Positions 46,248 through 58,300 are shown, numbered from the stretch's first letter. The stretch: DNA of 64,000 nucleotides from Paraspadella gotoi (GCA_051294375.1 CM119263.1:1456981-1520980), one strand, 5' to 3'. Translations and numbers: made by a program. The notes: generated from the sequence alone by a model not told the origin.

Positions 46248-47246
46248 AAATAAATAAATAAATCAATCAAATCAATCAAATCAATCAATCAATCAATAAA
46301 AAAATAAATAAAAAAATAAATTAAATCAAAAAGTAAATCAAAAAATAAATAAAAAAATAAANNNNNNNNNNAAAAAATAAATCAAAAAATAAATCAAAAA
46401 TAAATCAAAAAATATATCAAAAAATAAATAAAAAAATAAATTAAATAAAAAAGTAAATCAAAAAATAAATCAAAAAATAAATAAAAAAATAAATCAAAAA
46501 ATAAATCAAAAAATAAATCAAAAAATAAATAAAAAAATAAATAAAAAATAAATAAAAAAATAAATAAAAAAATAAATTAAATAAGTAAAATAAATAAAAT
46601 GAATAATAAATAAATAAATAAACGAACGAATTAGAAACTATAATAATTTCATAAATTAATTTAAAAAAAACAAAGTTAATTAAAGCGACGTGATTTACAT
46701 GATTTAATCTTTTGTCATTTTGTTTTTCAACTCAAGTCTTTCTCTCCCGCAGCTGCTGCCATCAACGGATCAGGCGTTAACTACACTTCGATAAACAGCG
46801 CCCCCTCTGGCGGTGGAGGCCTCTTGACCGGATTGAAACAGGAAGGAGAGAAATTGGTCAGCGACGTGAAGGGCATGGTGTCAGGGCCGGGTACTGGCGG
46901 GGTCACGGGTTACCCGCAGGGAGCTGCGCCCTACCCACCAACTTCCGGAGCGACTCCTTACCCTCCGCCGCCAGGGTACGGCGGTCAGCCTTACCCACAA
47001 CCTCCCGCGCAGTCTTACCCGTCGGCGCCGGGAGCTCAACCGTACGCTTCGCCGCCGGCAGGAGCTCCTTACCCTCCACCCGCTGCTCCCGCGGCGCCGC
47101 CCTACCCATCCGCACCTTACCCGGATCCGGCAGGGGCGCCGCCGCCGCCATACTCGGCTGCTGCGTCGTATCCCTCGGCGGAGGCTCCGTCAGCGCCCGG
47201 ACCGCCACCGGGCGCTGCTCCTTCATACGGATTTAATGTCGGTTAG
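45898..47246 (+). CDS. Gly-rich/Pro-rich single-pass membrane protein, unrecognised family
   Basis: Two exons, 45898-46171 and 46753-47246, join with matching phase (GAGG/GTAAAT donor, CCCGCAG acceptor) to give 255 residues. Residues 1-25 are a clear signal peptide ending near ISEA. A Gly/Arg/Tyr-rich outer segment follows (GGRGGGRFGGRYRGFRGG), then a helix of mostly Val and Ile (residues 62-80) and a basic stop-transfer YMKKRRE. The cytoplasmic part has GVNYTSINSAPSGGGG, a short charged helix (LKQEGEKLVSDVKGM) and about 110 residues rich in Pro, Tyr, Ala and Gly with many PYPP/PPYP units. Such tails can bind WW or SH3 domains. It contains no cysteine, which argues against Shisa/CYYR1-type proteins of similar layout. 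Start context CAAAAATGG is good. The function is unknown. Confidence 0.75.
46181..46640. repeat. (AAAT)n-rich intron
   Basis: Almost the whole intron of the preceding gene is AAAT/AATC tetranucleotide and AAATAAATCAAA-type repeat. A 10-N gap interrupts it. Confidence 0.9.
46362..46371. other. Assembly gap, 10 N
   Basis: Run of exactly 10 N in the repetitive intron; its true length is unknown. Confidence 0.99.
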
Positions 47247-48633
47247 GATGGATTCACGGACAACGATTAAATGACTTCATTGGCCGATGGACAAATATCA
47301 TTAGTTATAGATTTCCCCTGCATGTTACAGGGTGCGGAACTGTAGTTTGTAGTTTTTAACGGAATTCCTTGAAAAATTAATTCTCCCAATCTTCGAGTCG
47401 CTATTTTACGAACAACAGCTAATTTTGCTCGACTGACAGAGCGATTTTTGATCCACTGTTAGTTAGACTAACAACTTGACACCAAACATTTATCGCAAAA
47501 AATGGAATATAGATAAACTGACTTATCAACCATGACATTGGCAAGTGTTCTTTAGTAACAAACCTATATTTTAAGCATTCATTTTTATATATGTTTACAA
47601 AGCTTCATGATTTGTGGTAGAATTTTCTTTACGGTACTTTATGATTGTCTAAAGTAAAAAAAAAAAACAAATACTCAGTGTGTTCATTCCTTCTTTGTTA
47701 TACATACGTGAAATTTCTTTTATTTTCTTCAACTTTTGCTGTATAATTGATCGCAACTTTATTTTCGGTCGTTTACATTTTAGTTTAAACTTTCAATGTG
47801 CTACTTTCATCAACTACAAGCTTATTAAACATTTCCAATCAAACCCGAAGAATCAACCTAGAACCAATCAACCAAACAAGCTAGTCATCGCTAAATCTAC
47901 TAATTGGGCATTAAGTTTCATTTAAACTTTATGAACTAAAAACTGAACTTTTAAATGAATGCAATACGGACGAAGATACAGAGAAATTATGAATACAAAC
48001 ATTCATCCCGCTTTTCTGAACAGTGCAGAGACCTTCATGATTTTAAACGAAAGAATAAAGTCATAAATGGAATTAAATAGAAATAACATTTATTTCCTTT
48101 TTCGGAAAAATGAAAGAAAATAATCTGGGATCCTCCAGAGGAGGTGAGTCGTCCTAATAATGGTCATGATAACATCTTTTATGATCTTGATACATGTTGA
48201 ATTCGAAATGAAACGCATATTATATAACGTTTGATGACTTATGAACTTTGATGGTCTGTGTTGCTGTGTTGCGATTTTATAAAACTGGCGAATTTTGGGA
48301 GAGTCCGGTCTAACTCTAAGCGGTCTCCTAACATTACTCTAATATTTATGAAATTGAAACAATCAATATATAATATCATCAATTGCTTGATATATAATAT
48401 ATTATTGAAGAAACTCTAACGATCAAGCTTTGTATATCATCCTACAAACCAACTAATAATTGTAAGTTTCCAAAAAGAAAATAATAAAGTAAAAATCCCC
48501 TATTTTTTTACAATTCTTCTAACGACAGAGATGTAACAACAATGTAAAAAAAATCATTAGAATCGACAACAAGGCACAGAAATGGTTCACGGAACTATAT
48601 AAACAACAACACCAACAAGATTCAGTTTTGTTC
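47247..48633. other. 3' region between two convergent genes
   Basis: No gene recognised. An AATAAA at 48054-48059 could be the polyadenylation signal of the plus-strand gene ending at 47246, giving a 3' UTR of about 800 bases. The 81-codon frame at 47680-47925 lacks coding character. Confidence 0.5.
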
Positions 48634-49976
48634 TCAAACCGACGACAAAAACTCGACGACTAGAACCTCCTCCTCCTTCACCGTCAACACCCCCGCGTTC
48701 TCCGTCGTCTCTCGGTGTGGTTTGTCGTGAATGGAGAGGTTCTTCAACTTCCCTTCTCGAATGCGGCCTTTGACTCGTCGACAAAAATAGATCACGTAGA
48801 CTGGAAGGCCGAAGGACACTACGATGACGACCATGAAGCCCACGTTGACCCACAAGGGATCCTGCTTCAGCCAGTTTTGCACCAGAAGGAACAAGGGGAA
48901 CTGAAGCAGGCCTGCCAGAGCCGAGCAGGTCAGGGTTGTGCCGAACATCTTGCCGAAATGTTTGGCGGGAAAAAGGAGGGCGATGAGGGCCGTGGAGGGG
49001 CCGAAGAGGAAGGAGCGCTGGAGCACGTGGAGCACGAAAGTGACGTACTGGAGCTCGAGGAGCGGAACGGCGGCACCCACAGACATGAGGAGTGTGATGA
49101 GAGTGTTGAGGGCGAAAGCGGGGGCTGTGTTGCGGACGCGGTCTTTGAAGGAAGTTGGAGGAAACATTGAAGGAAAAAATAGAGTTAAATTTCTTTGTCT
49201 CTCAAAAATAAAAAAAATGTTTGTGGTTATTATTGCGTGTTTCTTTATATATTATAACGTTTTTCTTTACATATTATAGTATATTTCTTAACTCATTATT
49301 TGTTGCTTTACTTTCGTATTTGTTTTTCTCTTTTTTTTTGTTGCCATTTTTTATATTTTTGCCATTCCTAATTGCAGTTTTAAACCGAACCTTGTGGTTT
49401 TCTATTTCTTTTCTCTTCTTGTAAAGCTAAATTTATGGCCAGATTTACAGTCAAATTTATGTTCAAATTCTAAGTGAAATGTCCGTCAAATTCGGTTTCT
49501 TCATGTCTTCAGGTCTTCACTAATCCTTTTCTTAAGTTTCTCTTCCACATTCTTCTTCCTTCCTTTCCAAGTCTCCTCCACTCCTCACCCAGCTTGTTGT
49601 TCCAGTCTCTCCCGGACGATCCTTTCCGGTCCATGATGATCCCGACCAGAGGCGCCGTCATGATCCCGAAGAACTGCATGACGGCGAAGACGTAGGTGAG
49701 GTGGCTGACCTGACCCGGATCCCCGGCGTCCTCGGCCATCTTAGTGATCCAGGGATTGAAGGTCCCGACGAAGAAGAACATCCGGACCCGGATGATGCAG
49801 ACCCAGAGGATGACCCAGAGGAAAATGACGGAGGAGACGGACTGGCGGAAGGAGAGGTCTCCGCGCCAGAGGCCGTCCAGGGACTCGGTCGTCAGACGGT
49901 CGTGGGCGGCCACGGCGGACACCGTCATTGGGTAGGAGTTTGTTTGATTTATTGATTTATTGATTGATTGATTGAT

Positions 49977-50007
<31 letters not shown>

Positions 50008-50112
50008 TTATTTATTTATTTATTTATTAATTAATTAATAATTAATTAATTAATTAATTAATTAATTAATTTAATTTATTTATTATTTATTTATTTATTT
50101 ATTTATTTATAT

Positions 50113-50147
<35 letters not shown>

Positions 50148-53002
50148 TCGGTTTGTTTATTACTTAATACGACAATAAACATTAAATAAACAAAATAACT
50201 TAATGATATACAATAATACACAATACACAACCGTTACTGTCTGAGTAGAGGAGTCAACGTAAATGGCTTTCTTGGGAACGGTCGGCGCCTCCTCTCCGTA
50301 CTCCTCCTCTTCCTCCTCCTCCTCCTCCTCCTCCTCCTCCTCCTCAGAGAACGTCTCCTCCGGAATGACCGCCACGCCCGCTCCCGGCCCTTTCGAGCAC
50401 GACTGACCGACCGAGCCCGAGTCGGACACGGCCGAGCCAGCGATGGGCGTCGACTCCGTGTGCCTGCATGGTCGTGTCTTCGGCGGGGCGTCGGAGCGTC
50501 ACCCGGTTTGACGAAGCAAGATTGGATGGCCAAACACTTGGTCAATCTTGGGGGGGGCGGTGGGATGTGGAAGAGAGAGGGAAGGAGGGGGAAATGCCAT
50601 TGATCGAGGAAAGGCTGCGAATTTATAATATTATATAATATCGAGTAATAAAAGAGCGATCAGCGCCGGGGACAATGATAATTACTACTTGAATAACAAA
50701 GAAAGAACTAATTAGATAAAAGAGAGGTACCTCCTTGTATACAATCGCACAACACTGACCACATGAAAATCGAAAAAAAAAATAAAAGGTAATCTTAAAG
50801 ATTAAAAACAAAACAAAACAAGGAAAAATGAACAAAAGAGCAGTCCGGACCTCGAATAACCTTCCGGCAGCGGCCACGGCACGCGCAGCTTGGGCATGAA
50901 GAAAAACGTGGACAGCAGCAGCGCAGAGCAGGATCCGGTGATGCAAAAGAAGTAAGTCTGCACCGGGAGTCCAGAGTCGTAGAAGACTTTTGCAAGGAGG
51001 AGAGAAAAGGCAGAAGAATCGTAGGCGCCGTCGTAGAAGGAAATGATTGTGGATCGACGGCGCGGGATGAGATTGGCCAGCTGGTTGAGGGGGAGGTGGG
51101 AGAGGCGGGAAATTAAGGGAGTTGAAAATTTAATTTGGAGTTTAATGATTAGATTCAATTTGTAATAATAAACACTTCGGTTTAACTCTCTCACTCTCTC
51201 TCAATTTCATTCAAACTGATAAGTCGCATGCACACGCTGCATATATCGAAGCATCACATCGCACCTGCATATTTGCCATGAGAATGAGATGACCCCCGTA
51301 GGTCAAAAGGCCCATGGCGGGAAAGAGGATCATCGAGAGAGTCGGAGTGCTGAAGGCCATCATGAGGCTGCCCGTCGAAAGAAGGAGAATTCCTGTGATT
51401 AAATCAAAGTTTTGTGAACATTTTCAGTTTTATTTTAAACTTTCACTTTTAAGATAATAATTAATGGCCAGCAAGAGGATTAGAGTCAGTTGAACAATAA
51501 CCCGCTCACTTCTCTGCAAACCCTACGCCAGCGATAGAAGGGAAGGTCCTTGGAGGTTTTGAGCTGATGACTTAACTCAATGAGCAACCGGGTCAAAAAA
51601 AGGAGTGCTTATAGGCGGGGTGAGCTTGAGACCGTGAGGGGATCGAACCCGGAATTCACGGTTGGTGTACGAGTACTTAGCTGTCCAAGCCAATGGGACG
51701 AGCTGAGTTTCACCAAGCTATACGGGAGGCGAATTTAGGATTCGCCACAATTGACACTTTAATATAATCGCAGGAGTATCAAGCCACCAAAAGCAAATCG
51801 GATCGGAGATTCGGGCGATCTCCGCGGAAATGGAATCGCCAAATCCTGATGGAACCGGAATCGAGCAATCAACTTGCAGGATCATCAATAGACCTAGCTA
51901 GTTTTAGTTTCAGTAGCATTGAACAAGACTCCTGCATGTAATAATAATTTAAATTACATTATTTCTCAAGGTAAAAAATAATAGTTAAATCAATAATAAA
52001 TAATGCCTTACCAAAGGGGCGCGTATTAACTTACCCAAGAGTCGTCCGGCTCTGATCCCAAACCGATCAATAATCCATCCGTTGCCAAGGGCGACGATGT
52101 TGACAAAACAAGTGGAGATGGAGAAGACGAGGTTAAACTGGAGAAGACGGGGGGGGGGAAAGGTAAGTGAGCCGGTGAGAGCGATTCCAAACGTCTCTCC
52201 GATGAGCAAAGAGCCAACCTGTTCGTCCTGTTCTTTGCACCTGGGCCACCTGCTGCTCGTGGCAGCAGATGCAAAGACGTCTCCGCTTCGTTTTGTTCTA
52301 AATAAAAAAAATAGATAAACTTTTGGCAATGTTTTAAAACTTGTAAAAGCAAAAATAATTTGTTAATTATAAATTTTTTGGGGATTATTTATGACACATG
52401 TTTAAGTGTAAATTACGCCAATTTCCCATTAATTTCCCATTAATTTCCCATTAATTTCCCATTAATCATAAAAATTCGCCTTTTAACCTTTTGGCTCCGC
52501 TGTCTCTGCTGCTCTTCTCTACTTTCCGCTGCGGCTGCGCTGCGGCGGCGTCGATGGCCACGCCCCTGGCTCCGTCGTTAAATCTCAACATTCGCTCCCA
52601 CTTCGGATCTTTATTGACGCCACCTCGTCTCACTCTCACTACTCTCTCTATCTCCACATTCCCTCCCACGATAACGCTTCCGTTTCCCGCCAAATAAGCG
52701 TCCAGCGCCATCTTAGCGAGAGCTCGCTTTTCATCGAAGGAGAGTTCGTCGTAAACCTTGCGGGGCGAGCCGGTCGGGGGCGACGACGGCCGACGAGGCT
52801 CGTTTCGCTGAGCCGGCGCCGTCTCGTTGAGGAAGGGCGGCGCCGGGGACGCCGCGGGTGATCCGCAGACGGCGCTCATGTAGCCTTCTTCCTTGAGGAC
52901 GTAGACGAGAGAGGCCCAGCCGAAGACGAGGCCCGAGAAGAGAAGAATCTCCAAGGCTCCGTAGAGAATCAGAATCCAATGGCAGAATCGAGTCCGATGC
53001 AT
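48634..53002 (-). CDS. SLC43 family amino-acid transporter (LAT3/LAT4-like)
   Basis: Exons, 5' to 3' on the minus strand: 53002-52488, 52297-52219, 52137-52035, 51392-51265, 51080-50851, 50546-50238, 49883-49589 and 49142-48634; about 720 residues. The opening helix LFSGLVFGWASLVYVLKEEG, then SRWPRCKEQDEQ and DRFGIR, mirrors the start of vertebrate SLC43 proteins. Near the C-terminus LQYVTFVLHVLQRSFLFG, FPAKHFGKMFG and DPLWVNVG also align. SLC43 members carry large neutral amino acids across the plasma membrane by facilitated diffusion. Compared with about 560 residues in vertebrates, the first outer loop is longer (about 130 residues) and the central cytoplasmic loop has a run of about 14 Glu. 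All other junctions agree in phase, but the 50546-50238 exon needs one frame correction near 50490 and its limits are the least certain. Intron 2 is only 81 bases. Confidence 0.85.
49938..50160. repeat. (ATTT)n repeat in an SLC43 intron
   Basis: TTTA/ATTT units with an internal TTAATTAATTAA block fill most of the intron between 49883 and 50238. Confidence 0.9.
51500..51720 (-). mobile_element. tRNA-derived SINE-like element in an SLC43 intron
   Basis: On the minus strand a B-box GGTTCGATCCC (51640-51650) lies about 40 bases after an A-box-like TTGGCTTGGACAGC (near 51682-51695), the layout of an RNA polymerase III promoter. The flanks do not form a full cloverleaf, so a tRNA gene is unlikely. 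The tail is unrelated sequence to about 51500. It has the same orientation as the host gene. Confidence 0.5.
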
Positions 53003-54177
53003 TTTCGATGAGGTCAGGTTGGGCTGTTTTTAATGGGGAGGTGAGGTGAGGTATCCGGGGGTAGGAGGACCACAAGTAAGTGAATCCACTTAGAAAAAAT
53101 AAAACAAATTTCCAACTGAACATAAGAAAAATAAGAAAATCGCATTTCTTTTAGTTAATTTTTTCGTTGTTTTAATTTTTTTCTTTTTTTTTCTATAAGT
53201 TTCTTGCGCAGTTTATATTATGAGCAGGGAATTGATGACTTTGCCTCTTCCTCGTATGATGAGTTTTTAAAGTTCGTCAATGTGTCCGTACGAAAAGACT
53301 GATCGATAGGGCCGTCGGTCCATTAAGTATGTACGTACGCATCGTAAGACTCAATTCTTTTGTTTTGTTTTTTATTTGTTTGTTGTTTTTTTTTTACTTC
53401 TTTCTTCGTTCGTTTTTTCTCTCTTTTTCTTGAATAAATGTTTTCCTTATTTTTATTTTTGCTTGGTTTGCTTATTCTATATTTTTTTCTGTTTTTTTTT
53501 TTGTGAAGAAAAATACAAGAATTCTCTTTCCTTCACTGATACAACTTTCGCTGTTTCACCAAATTTTCGTTTGTTTATTTTTATCTTTTGCTGCCAAAAA
53601 AACTACGATTTTCGATTAGAATCAATCACAGGGCAGGTTTTCCCTTCGATCGCCATTTCGTGAGGTTGGCCTTTTGTTTGAGGGCCGTGGATAATGCGCT
53701 TGACTGTCAGAACACTCTGGTGGGTGTATTTTACCCATTTGTCACATCTGTTAGCATAAAAAAGAGGAAATTTTAAAGTATGACTCGAACAAAGATAAAA
53801 GAGTTTGTTTTGAATCGCCTCCAATGACCGGAAATGAAAAAAAAAAAGATTCAATTATTTTTTTTTAATTTTAATTTTAATTTTTTAATTTTACGCAATG
53901 AAGATAAACCGAAATTTACGCGATCAAATTGGGATAGTGTTCGAAAAGCAACAATTAAAGCAATGGAGAGAAACAGGATTAGTTTTTGGATGATGTGTTG
54001 ATTCTAATTGATTTTCCGGATGATTTCCTGACCATACAACTATATAACTTAGGCAAAGTTTATAATTCTTATTTCAGCACCGATTTTTGTTAGAAAAATC
54101 GTTGTCGTAATAAAAATTACAAACTTTTTATTTCTTTATCAAAACGCAACGAAAAAAAATCAAAATACCATGAAAAT
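53003..54177. other. Intergenic DNA upstream of the SLC43 gene
   Basis: T-rich DNA without genes. The promoter of the minus-strand SLC43 gene should lie in the left part. At 53675-53715 CCGTGGATAATGCGCTTGAC resembles the 5' half of a tRNA-like SINE, but no B-box follows at the right distance. Confidence 0.45.
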
Positions 54178-54181
54178 TCAT

Positions 54182-54212
<31 letters not shown>

Positions 54213-54262
54213 TTCGTCGTCGTCGTCATCGTCGTCATCGTCGTCATCATCACCGCCATAAA
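54178..54262. repeat. (CGT)n microsatellite
   Basis: CGTCGT units with CAT variants. Confidence 0.9.
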
Positions 54263-54822
54263 TTGCTTTACTTTACCTGCAGACTATCTCGTACCAAAGA
54301 TCAAGCAAATGAGAGATTCATTCTCTTTTACTCTCCTTTTCTCTTTCTTTTATCTTTTTGATCAGAATTCCTCCTTAGTTTATGCGTCGATGCATCTCTA
54401 TAAAACATTTTTTTTATGGGATTAAAGGATTTGGCCTGATTTGAATTACTCTTCCAAATCGTTTTAAAAAAGGTTAAAATTGAAAATAGGATAATTTAAT
54501 AGGTCTTTAATTTAGTTGTGCCAAAACAGGTTCTTACCTTCTGGTCGTAAATCAACGCTGGTACACTTTACCATCAAGATTACCCGTCACTGTTACCCGT
54601 TACTGCATGAAGTTGCAGTATAATTTGCAGTATAATTTCTGGTTATCGTGATCAAGGTGGTCAAATAATGTTTATAAAAATTAACACAATTCCTGTCTCC
54701 AATTTTGTTAGCGTCGATATTAGAAAAAAAATTAAATCTTTTAGTTAAAACTTCTTTTAAATTTAACCGCATTTTCATTACGAAGCGGTAGAGTGGGTGA
54801 GGACTGACTTTGGAAGAAACGA

Positions 54823-54843
54823 AGACGACGACGACGACGACGA

Positions 54844-54897
<54 letters not shown>

Positions 54898-54899
54898 AA
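54823..54899. repeat. (GAC)n microsatellite
   Basis: About 25 ACG units with one ATG variant. Confidence 0.95.
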
Positions 54900-55109
54900 C
54901 CGGAAATTCGAACGGAAAATTGGAGAAAACAAAAATTTAAAATCGTAAAAAAATATGACAAAATATTTTCTACGAAAAAAAAAATGATAATTTTACATGA
55001 GACGCTAATTAATGAGAGATGATGATGATGATGAAAATGACGGTTCTTGGCGAGTTGGACGAAAGGCTGCGCAGCTCCATCTCTCAACAACTTCGTCGAG
55101 CGGACGCGG

Positions 55110-55611
55110 ACGTCGTCAACGTCGTCGTCGTTTTTGTTAGCGTCGCCTTCTTCGTCGTTATCGTCGGTATCCTCGTCTTTGTAACCGTCGTCGTCGTCGT
55201 CGTCGTCGTCCGTCGTCGTCGTTTTTGTTAGCGTCGCTTCTTCGTCGTTATCGTCGGTATCCTCGTCTTTGTAACCGTCGTCGTCGTCGTCGTCGTCGTC
55301 ATCTTCGTGTCGTCGTCGTCGTCGTTTTTGTTAGCGTCGCCTTCTTCGTCGTTATCGTCGGTATCCTCGTCTTTGTAACCGTCGTCGTCGTCGTCGTCGT
55401 CATCTTCGTTCGTCGTCGTCGTCGTCGTTTTTGTTAGCGTCGCCTTCTTCGTCGTTATCGTCTTTGTAACCATCGTCGTCATCTTCGTCGTCGTCGTCAT
55501 CGTCGTAGTCGTCGTCGTCGTCCGTCGTAGTCGTCGTCGTCGTCGTCGTCGGTAACGGCGTCCTTGACTCAGCAGGTCCTCCATCTCCTTCGCGGTCTGG
55601 ACGTCGGCCAA
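55110..55611 (-). CDS. Candidate Asp-rich repeat protein, possibly only a minisatellite
   Basis: On the minus strand a frame opens with MADVQTAKEMEDLLSQG at 55611 and meets an imperfect repeat of about 90-103 bases, present about four times. In one frame each unit reads poly-Asp, GYKDEDTDDNDEEGD and ANKND. The frame slips between units, so no single frame covers the array; the starting frame gives Arg- and Thr-rich text. After the last unit the acid frame continues as DVDDVRVRSTKLLRDGAAQ. The spacing, plain Asp bias and conserved non-Asp part suggest a coding past, with length errors in the GAC runs breaking the frame. An expanded GAC minisatellite without protein is the alternative. Confidence 0.4.
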
Positions 55612-56037
55612 AACAACGCCCCCCCCCTCGTCACTCGCCTCTCCTTAACGCGAAAGAAAAAAGTGAAAGAAAGTTGAAAAATGGGAACTAGAGATTGGGG
55701 ACTGGGTACTGGGGATTGGGGACTTGGGATTATGGATTGGGATGAGGGACTGGGAAAGGTTTGGGGATCAAAATAAGGACGACATCAATGGTCGAAAAGT
55801 TATTAAAAAAAGATGAAAATTAGAGAAGTAAAGTCGAATCTATTGTAAATATATTCTAAATAAATTGCAAAATAAATAAATAAAAAAATAAATAAAAACA
55901 AATCAGTAAAAACAAAAAAAAAATGTTGATTAAAAAATAATTTTTAGAAAAAAGGGTGAGAGAAAAAATGTTAAATCCAAGTGAAGAATAAATATGATGA
56001 AAAATTTGTAAAGTTGACATTATTACAAGAAGAGTGA
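55612..56037. other. Non-coding DNA
   Basis: No gene recognised. A degenerate GGGACTGGGTACTGGGGATT repeat is at 55683-55765. Confidence 0.5.
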
Positions 56038-56039
56038 AA

Positions 56040-56041
56040 TG

Positions 56042-56116
<75 letters not shown>

Positions 56117-56117
56117 G
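56040..56117. repeat. (ATA)n microsatellite
   Basis: About 26 ATA units. The poly-Tyr and poly-Leu frames on the minus strand are artefacts. Confidence 0.95.
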
Positions 56118-56417
56118 TAATAATCTGAAGCAGGAGAGGATGTCAATTTGTTTTCTCAAATGAAAAGGAGTGCCAACCGCCGCCCCCCTTCTCCGCCCCC
56201 TTCTCCGCCCCCCTCAGACTTCGCTTCTCATTAATTCGAATTAAAAATCGATTCGCGTCTCATTTTTATTTCCTTCTTTAATTTGAGCTCGATTTTCGGG
56301 TTGTCGTCGTCGTTGTTGTTGTTGTCGGAAATCGAAAGTCGAAAAAAGTGAAGAAATATATAAAGTTGTTTGCACTCGCGGTTTATTTTTTTGACGTTTA
56401 TGAGAAACTGCGTCGCT

Positions 56418-56526
<109 letters not shown>

Positions 56527-56659
56527 GTTATTAAGAAAATAAGACCGGAAAATAAAAGAATCTTCTTTAACACAACGAAAATGACGAGGAAGACGACTAC
56601 GACAACAACAACGACGACGACGACGCTGTGACGCGAACAAGATAAAAAATTTTAAGTGG

Positions 56660-56735
56660 ACGTTCGAGAGAAAGTGGGACTCGAACCCGGGACTGACCCT
56701 ACCAGTTGGAAGGGAGGGCGGTCGGGGTAGGATAA
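56660..56735 (-). repeat. Possible SINE or tRNA-like fragment
   Basis: The minus strand carries CCGGGTTCGAGTCCCACTTT, a good B-box and 3' end of a tRNA-like sequence (near 56675-56694). No convincing A-box or anticodon arm is found upstream, so it is not called as a tRNA gene. Confidence 0.35.
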
Positions 56736-56990
56736 TATATTCGACGGAAAATTTGAATAAAAGTTTTGGTGAAATTAAGGATTACGAAGTTTGAAATTAA
56801 TTAATTACGTTTGGTTCAATAAAAATGGTAATTTTGATGTTTTTTTTTTTTTACAAAATATATTTTGGATTTTCGTGACGAAAGGAGATTGAAAATAAGC
56901 GAGACCACGCCCTACTGGCATCTGGCCCTCCAAGAACGCCGATCTCTGCCTTTCTGCCACCGAATTCTCCGCGCGCTTTTGTAGTTGTCA

Positions 56991-57023
<33 letters not shown>

Positions 57024-57437
57024 TTTTCTTTCTCAGTCGTCAAGTTGATATCAAATGTAAATTTCAAAAAATTTCGACGAAAAGCTTAGTCAGTGAGTAA
57101 TGTTTAAAATCGATGGGATTGTTAAAGTTTAATTTTTAGATTATGGGATACATATTTAAGTATTCATATTATTAATATGATTCTTATTTAACTTAAATCC
57201 CTTGTTAAAATTCGTCATTTTTATTCACTAGTTTATATAGGTTATATGAAATATATTATATTAAAATGTTATTTATTATTTTAATTTAATAGCTTATTAA
57301 CTCTAATTTTTTGGTAATGAATTTAACTTCTAGGCGAAGACGACCCGAAGTCCATCGAGGTCACGTGACTTTTAAAATATAAATCAATTTTTTTAGATAA
57401 AATGAAGTTATTGGCACGAGAACGTAGGGCGGGAAAC

Positions 57438-57480
<43 letters not shown>

Positions 57481-57482
57481 AG

Positions 57483-57514
<32 letters not shown>

Positions 57515-57532
57515 AGAGAGAGAAGGGCATGA
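57438..57532. repeat. (GA)n compound microsatellite
   Basis: GA tract with GAAGA breaks. A second tract lies at 57619-57668. Confidence 0.95.
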
Positions 57533-57636
57533 TGCTAGGAGTTCGAGAAATGATGATGTTTAAAGAGAGGGAAAGACTGATCGGGATAGGGTTAATGAAT
57601 TAGTTAAGGTGGGAAAAATGGAGAGAGAGAGAGAGA

Positions 57637-57671
<35 letters not shown>

Positions 57672-57742
57672 TCAGGGAAAATAAGTGATAAAATAAAAAT
57701 GAAGAATTTTGAAGATATGAAAATATTTGTTTGATCGATGGA

Positions 57743-57808
57743 GATTGAAAGACATTGAAAGACATTGAAAGACATTGAAAGAGATTGAAAGAGATTGAAA
57801 GAGACTTG
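57743..57808. repeat. 11-bp minisatellite ATTGAAAGACA
   Basis: About six units, the later ones with G for C. Confidence 0.85.
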
Positions 57809-58108
57809 AAAATCAGGATGCGGAAAGGGGAGGGAAAAAATGTAATTGTTCTTAAATCTTATTGCATATTAGAGTAAATCATAAGGTTGGCTATGAAACG
57901 GTTGTTAAGAGAATTTTGCACGAGTTTACGTTTTTGCAGCTAAAGATGAATTTAAAGACGAAATAATTTATGGATGAAAAGACGAAAATAAAAAAAAGTT
58001 TCCAGTGATATTTTGAGGATCACAATTTAGTGATATTTTGTGATATTTAGTGATATTTTGAGGATCACCATTTAGTGAAAACGCTTAAGTTTAAAGAGTT
58101 AAAAACTT

Positions 58109-58300
58109 GGTTCTCTTTTCCTAAAGCGTCCCGTTTCTGTTCCTTAATTTCAAACTTAATTTATTACCAAATCCAAAAACAAATTATAAATCAAAACGCT
58201 CACTGATCCCTAACCTTAATCTTTAACTTAATCTTTAAAAATAAAAACCAACTTAATTCTAATCAAAGATGAAATGGTGCGCTTTGGGTAAATAAGGCCC
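58109..58300. mobile_element. MITE-like TIR element (short relative)
   Basis: The left end GGTTCTCTTTTCCTAAAGCG and the right end (reverse complement GGCCTTATTTACCCAAAGCG, then CACCATTTC) are imperfect inverted repeats related to the elements at 30550 and 38825. The interior is shorter, with AACCTTAATCTTTAACTTAA. It stands outside the duplicated unit, so it is independent evidence of a dispersed family. Confidence 0.6.

Noticed and set aside
48715-49170. Plus-strand frame of 151 residues opposite the SLC43 last exon
   Set aside because: Shadow of the real minus-strand coding exon.
54593-55437. Plus-strand Val-rich frames in the GTC repeats
   Set aside because: Opposite-strand shadow of the Asp-rich repeat; the unit core makes better sense on the minus strand.
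56660-56735. A tRNA gene on the minus strand
   Set aside because: Only the T-arm/B-box part is convincing; no acceptor stem or anticodon arm could be paired.
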